From Pseudomonadota bacterium (GTDB lineage: Bacteria > Myxococcota > UBA9042 > PHBI01), in NCBI GenBank assembly GCA_005788935.1, contig SYAK01000001.1, forward strand, positions 1-8,208: 8,208 nt of DNA. The letters are read 5' to 3'. Made by a program: the position numbers and the translations under genes. Below, in pieces: positions 7,201-8,208 of the stretch. The stretch's first letter is position 1. Every line of letters starts with the position of its first letter. A model generated the notes under the pieces. It did not search any database. It saw only the letters and a list, made by a program, of their open reading frames with translations, and was not told the DNA's origin.

Positions 7201-7705
7201 GCTCGACGAACACGGCGTTCCGCTGCTGCTCATCGAGAACGCGACCGCGGGTTACCGGTCGGGCCGCGGCTTCTGGCGGGCCGACACCCTCCCCGTGGCG
7301 ACGGATGCCATCGTGTGGTTCCCGGGTGGCCAAAACGGCCTCGGTTACGTGTCGGACAAGTACTATGTCAGCGAGAAGCTGACGCTCATCTCGACATGGG
7401 ACGGCGACGAGCTCGGTCTGACGCGCCTCGTGCTCGAGCTGCGCGCGGCGCGCCGTCTCCCGGTCGACGAGCTGGCGCGGCAGCTGAAGAAGGCCCTCTC
7501 GGCCCACGGCACGGTCCGCGGTGAAGGGCTCTTCCTCGGGCTCGAGGTGCCGAACGCCGAGTCGGTCGCGCGTCGCCTCGCGGAGCGCCGGGTCCGCGTG
7601 GGCCTGACCGACGACAAGGCGCTGCGGATCGCCCCGCCGCTGAACGTGACCCGGGAAGAGGTCGCCGCCCTCGTGCAGCTCCTGAAGGAGGCTGTCGCGC
7701 CATGA
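2819..7705 (+). CDS. Four-module fusion: aldehyde dehydrogenase, class III aminotransferase, GNAT acyltransferase, pseudo-aminotransferase
   Basis: One unbroken frame of 1628 residues encodes enzymes that normally come as separate proteins. Order: AstD-like aldehyde dehydrogenase (about 1-470), a 144-residue connecting segment (471-614), a class III PLP aminotransferase (about 615-1045), a GNAT acyltransferase (about 1075-1262) and a second class III aminotransferase-like domain (about 1270-1628). No signal peptide or membrane segment is seen, so it should be cytoplasmic. Catalytic residues are intact in the dehydrogenase and first aminotransferase; the last domain has lost the Schiff-base lysine. 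The modules together suggest acylation of a diamino acid, transamination, and oxidation of a semialdehyde, that is, catabolism of lysine, beta-lysine, ornithine or arginine. The gene overlaps a 3-oxoacid CoA-transferase gene by ATGA, which favours the acetylated beta-lysine route. Base composition and codon use match the neighbours, and an assembly artefact is unlikely because each junction is in frame with linker-like sequence. The exact substrate is not determined. Confidence 0.9.
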   Translation: MDFARGDFIDNQWVKPASTAFIRSINPATDGEIVLEAPTDPAHAQLAVDAAARAWPAWAALTSDERISALRKFARELSSRIEALARAITTEMGKTIREARVEANSLLARIDLVAEQQLPLVRPWTPPGVAGECRYHPLGVIAVLGPFNFPLHLCHAHIVPALATGNTVVVKPSERTPLAFQRYMEAWDAAGLPPILQMVQGGVDMGKALLQTRGLAGVAFTGSWRGGNAIQRALLDRPEVLPALEMGGQNMAIVLEDADVEQALEGVLLGGFLTTGQRCTCTSRVLVQRSIAEAFTARLIASARELTWGDPMSDVFMGPLASTGDRDKVESLCQAGREAGAEVLLAAELRDGGAWRGPSIHRIARDHDSDYTREEVFGPDLAITVVDDLDDALEIVRASPYGLSISLFSARRAAFEAVYLKTRVGCVNWNRSTNRASGAMPFGGVGRSGNFRAAGSDAVRYTTYPVQVQWNDPGILENDAHVNRALQAGDPLSGLENRHRIEEALEPWGLYPEFLAQPAAFRIATVQLESGGTSVGRPLADTLRAHGVASDLTPEGLRVALPSSESDVRHIARALGAALFDIRHLHLARFLGRRPAGAHVPPGTSLTLPRSTDFMKRLVSGDFVPDDKKPPVIDLFRSSGPYLASVDDDPIVFFDAASQIATHAAGLNPPALLEALHTGRFGTSALEDGSPEDQAALTRLATLIRGHAPALPHLRMSNSGAEANEVALATASVHRPGRKGVIAFRGAFHGRTMLAIHSTWNPAKRIRFELQGFQARWVDLPVQDNPAAVAPEPDGWLAHWGALPASRGADAFLTSDPLLTAELAALNDVEAQLADDQVAAIIAEPMQAEGGERYASPRFFRALRTIATRAGIPFIMDEVQCGFQLGGPFFWHDLLDLPTPPDLLTCAKKAQVGVTLSRWPIPVATETAAASAIRGTLYGELLAANPPGEVMREAGSELCRLAGDYPALVLNPRMAGWSFGFDLPTVPELNHLVNERLWRGYMIYGAGDRGLRFRFHPEVTLTHVKALFVRLRASLDGLVAGKAPATATSWQPDGTDGLPDRAAAWPPAQAGKLAPGYHLLRVTAADWPAVRNQYKALQDGTYEPARRDDFEHFTALMEDPDAICHVVVHGHATLPPRGTLVGAVVAFPLEHFEDLDGPRQDPTLGHAETLYSADLTVHADHRGVGLGRALKEAQLASAMTQTRSDGSPRYIFVSGRNRVGATDSMAALNADYGAWRVARYTGQYDEAEGVCDYYRINLLGPRIGGRAAVALKPKAPQVLDFEGGLTRRLGDIRTERAGTSDLRAAWSDGLLNGSALNKLSLCNFVTPGLVRAHEYLRQLAPKSMPHAIFASGRAEALDKTLRSIKYHRGAASVVLSLGPVFAGLSTAAARSVTLPDTHPLNWFGWPTLPDPSLEADKALAALRKALTERPAESILAVVTEPVFTATARAIPETFWEPLRALLDEHGVPLLLIENATAGYRSGRGFWRADTLPVATDAIVWFPGGQNGLGYVSDKYYVSEKLTLISTWDGDELGLTRLVLELRAARRLPVDELARQLKKALSAHGTVRGEGLFLGLEVPNAESVARRLAERRVRVGLTDDKALRIAPPLNVTREEVAALVQLLKEAVAP
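4229..4660 (+). other. Connecting segment of the fusion with a cryptic PLP-small-domain-like stretch (residues 471-614)
   Basis: This 144-residue segment between dehydrogenase and aminotransferase is too long and too ordered to be a simple linker. Residues 471-520 are mostly helical-looking, with few low-complexity runs. Residues 521-582 read as strand, helix, strand, helix (R-I-A-T-V-Q-L, then a helix, then G-L-R-V-A-L-P, then D-V-R-H-I-A-R-A-L). That is the layout of the C-terminal small subdomain of fold-type-I PLP enzymes, and it resembles the end of the fourth module (A-L-R-I-A-P-P). Residues 583-614 look like flexible linker. Assignment is by eye only. Confidence 0.4.
4661..5953 (+). 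other. Domain 2 of the fusion: class III PLP aminotransferase, lysine 6-aminotransferase-like (residues 615-1045)
   Basis: Fold-type-I, class III landmarks are in order: N718-S-G-A-E-A-N for phosphate binding, F748-H749-G for ring stacking, E844-P with a following E-G-G, D877-E-V-Q for the pyridine nitrogen, and the Schiff-base lysine, K908 in A-K-K-A-Q-V. R1012 or R1014 in L-R-F-R-F-H-P is the usual carboxylate-binding region. The K-K-x-Q-V pattern around the lysine and the D-E-V-Q-x-G-F run resemble lysine 6-aminotransferase rather than AstC/ArgD or GabT. The domain should be active. It could act on the terminal amine of lysine, on an N-acylated beta-lysine, or on 4-aminobutyrate. Confidence 0.85.
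6041..6604 (+). other. Domain 3 of the fusion: GNAT N-acyltransferase (residues 1075-1262)
   Basis: Motif A of the GNAT fold is clear: a strand S-A-D-L-T-V followed by H-R1182-G-V-G-L-G-R-A-L, the acyl-CoA pyrophosphate loop (consensus R/QxxGxG/A). The C-terminal half has a G-R-N strand and A-D-Y-G-A-W, typical of GNAT motif B, and the domain closes with Y-Y-R-I-N-L. It lacks the recognisable sequence of AstA, the arginine succinyltransferase. It may acylate an amino acid amine, for example as the beta-lysine acetyltransferase AblB does. Placed between two aminotransferase-like domains, it is more likely to act on the same small metabolite than on a protein, but the acceptor is not shown by the sequence. 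Confidence 0.8.
6626..7702 (+). other. Domain 4 of the fusion: degenerate class III aminotransferase lacking the Schiff-base lysine (residues 1270-1628)
   Basis: It aligns by eye with domain 2 across its length: S1351-G-R-A-E-A against S-G-A-E-A-N; an E-P motif; I-E1473-N-A-T-A-G-Y against M-D877-E-V-Q-C-G-F; R1603 in A-L-R-I-A-P-P against the carboxylate Arg; and G-E-G-L-F-L-G-L-E, typical of the class III C-terminal domain. The pyridine-binding Asp is Glu1473. Where domain 2 has its lysine, 31 residues on, this domain has F-P-G-G-Q-N-G (1501-1507), with no Lys anywhere between. The phosphate-binding N-S-G is altered to A-S-G, and the F-H-G equivalent is V-F-A-G. It is probably catalytically dead for transamination. 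Its role may be structural (class III enzymes are dimers with active sites at the interface) or ligand sensing. Confidence 0.75.
7685..7690 (+). promoter_or_regulatory. Ribosome binding site of the CoA-transferase subunit gene
   Basis: AAGGAG sits within the last codons of the fusion gene, 11 nt before the ATG at 7702. With the ATGA overlap it supports translational coupling of the two genes. Confidence 0.6.
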
Positions 7706-8208
7706 GTCGCAAGGTCTTCACCGACGCCGCGAGCGCCATCATCGACCTGAGCGACGGGGCCTCTGTCATGGTCGGCGGGTTCGGCCTGTGCGGCAACCCC
7801 GAGCACCTCATCGAGGCGCTCGCCGCCTCGGGCCGCCGCGAGCTGACCATCATCTCGAACAACTGCGGCAACCAGGGCCAAGGGCTCGCCGTCCTGCTGA
7901 AGCAGCGCCAGGTCCGTGCCTGGAAGGGCTCGTTCATGGGCGGCAACCCCGATATCCAGGACCAGGCTGCGCGCGGCCTCGTCGAGGTCGAGCTGATCCC
8001 GCAGGGGACGCTCGCCGAGCGGATCCGGGCGGGAGGTGCCGGCATCCCCGCGTTCTTCACGCCCACCGGAGCTGGCACGGTGGTGGCCGACGGCAAGGAG
8101 ACCCGCGTCTTCGCCGGCCCCGACGGAAAGCCTCGCCCGTGCGTGCTCGAGGCCGCCATCACGGCGGACTACGCCTTCATTCGCGCCCACCGCGGCGACG
8201 CCTCGGGC
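7702..8208 (+). CDS. scoA: 3-oxoacid (succinyl-CoA:3-ketoacid) CoA-transferase subunit A, 3' end cut off by the window
   Basis: 169 codons are visible of a family that is usually about 220-240 residues. The N-terminal glycine loop G-G-F-G-L-C-G-N-P-E and the following S-N-N-C-G are those of ScoA/AtoD alpha subunits. Further conserved pieces are V-E-L-I-P-Q-G-T-L-A-E-R-I-R-A-G-G-A-G, F-T-P-T-G-x-G-T-V-V and R-A-H-R-G-D-A-S. L-C-G-N-P-E and the A-E-R-I-R run are closer to ScoA (succinyl-CoA:acetoacetate transferase) than to the butyrate-acetoacetate type. The enzyme moves CoA from succinyl-CoA to a 3-oxo acid in the cytoplasm; subunit B, which carries the catalytic Glu, should lie just beyond the right edge. 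The start codon overlaps the stop of the fusion gene (ATGA), so the two are surely one operon. This points to a 3-oxo acid intermediate made by the fusion protein. The gene symbol reflects family, not proven substrate. Confidence 0.93.
   Translation, partial: MSRKVFTDAASAIIDLSDGASVMVGGFGLCGNPEHLIEALAASGRRELTIISNNCGNQGQGLAVLLKQRQVRAWKGSFMGGNPDIQDQAARGLVEVELIPQGTLAERIRAGGAGIPAFFTPTGAGTVVADGKETRVFAGPDGKPRPCVLEAAITADYAFIRAHRGDASG

Noticed and set aside
7358..7360. Lys1514 as a displaced Schiff-base lysine of domain 4
   Set aside because: It is 41 residues after the Asp-equivalent E1473, against 31 in domain 2, and lies in a D-K-Y-Y-V context unlike any class III lysine motif.

Overview
The window is very GC-rich, nearly all coding, and strongly biased to codons ending in G or C. 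The lipoprotein here carries a long Asp/Glu/Ala-rich linker after its lipobox. Together these suggest a high-GC deltaproteobacterial lineage (Myxococcota or Bradymonadales type), but no marker gene is present, so the taxonomic guess is weak.

Left half, minus strand: two exported proteins lie in an overlapping pair. An alpha/beta-hydrolase-type lipoprotein (602..2656) comes first. It is followed by the 5' part of an M15-type D-Ala-D-Ala carboxypeptidase-like gene (605..1, running off the left edge). The peptidase appears to start at a CTG codon that overlaps the hydrolase stop codon.

Centre: a 162-bp divergent intergenic region (2657..2818) must hold the promoters of both transcription units. 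Each flanking start has a Shine-Dalgarno-like sequence.

Right half, plus strand: the main feature is one uninterrupted 1628-residue ORF (2819..7705). It fuses four recognisable modules: an AstD-like aldehyde dehydrogenase with all catalytic residues; a class III PLP aminotransferase resembling lysine 6-aminotransferase; a GNAT acyltransferase; and a second class III aminotransferase-like domain that lacks the Schiff-base lysine. A 144-residue segment between the first two contains a further short stretch that looks like the small subdomain of a fold-type-I PLP enzyme. The fusion overlaps by ATGA the start of a 3-oxoacid CoA-transferase subunit A gene (7702.., running off the right edge).

Reading together: GNAT acylation, transamination, CoA transfer onto a 3-oxo acid and semialdehyde oxidation match step for step the acetylated beta-lysine route of lysine catabolism (beta-lysine, N6-acetyl-beta-lysine, 3-oxo-6-acetamidohexanoate, its CoA ester, then 4-aminobutyrate and succinate semialdehyde). 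An arginine-succinyltransferase-like (AST) route using N-acyl intermediates is the main alternative. The pathway assignment is inference; the domain architecture is seen directly in the sequence.
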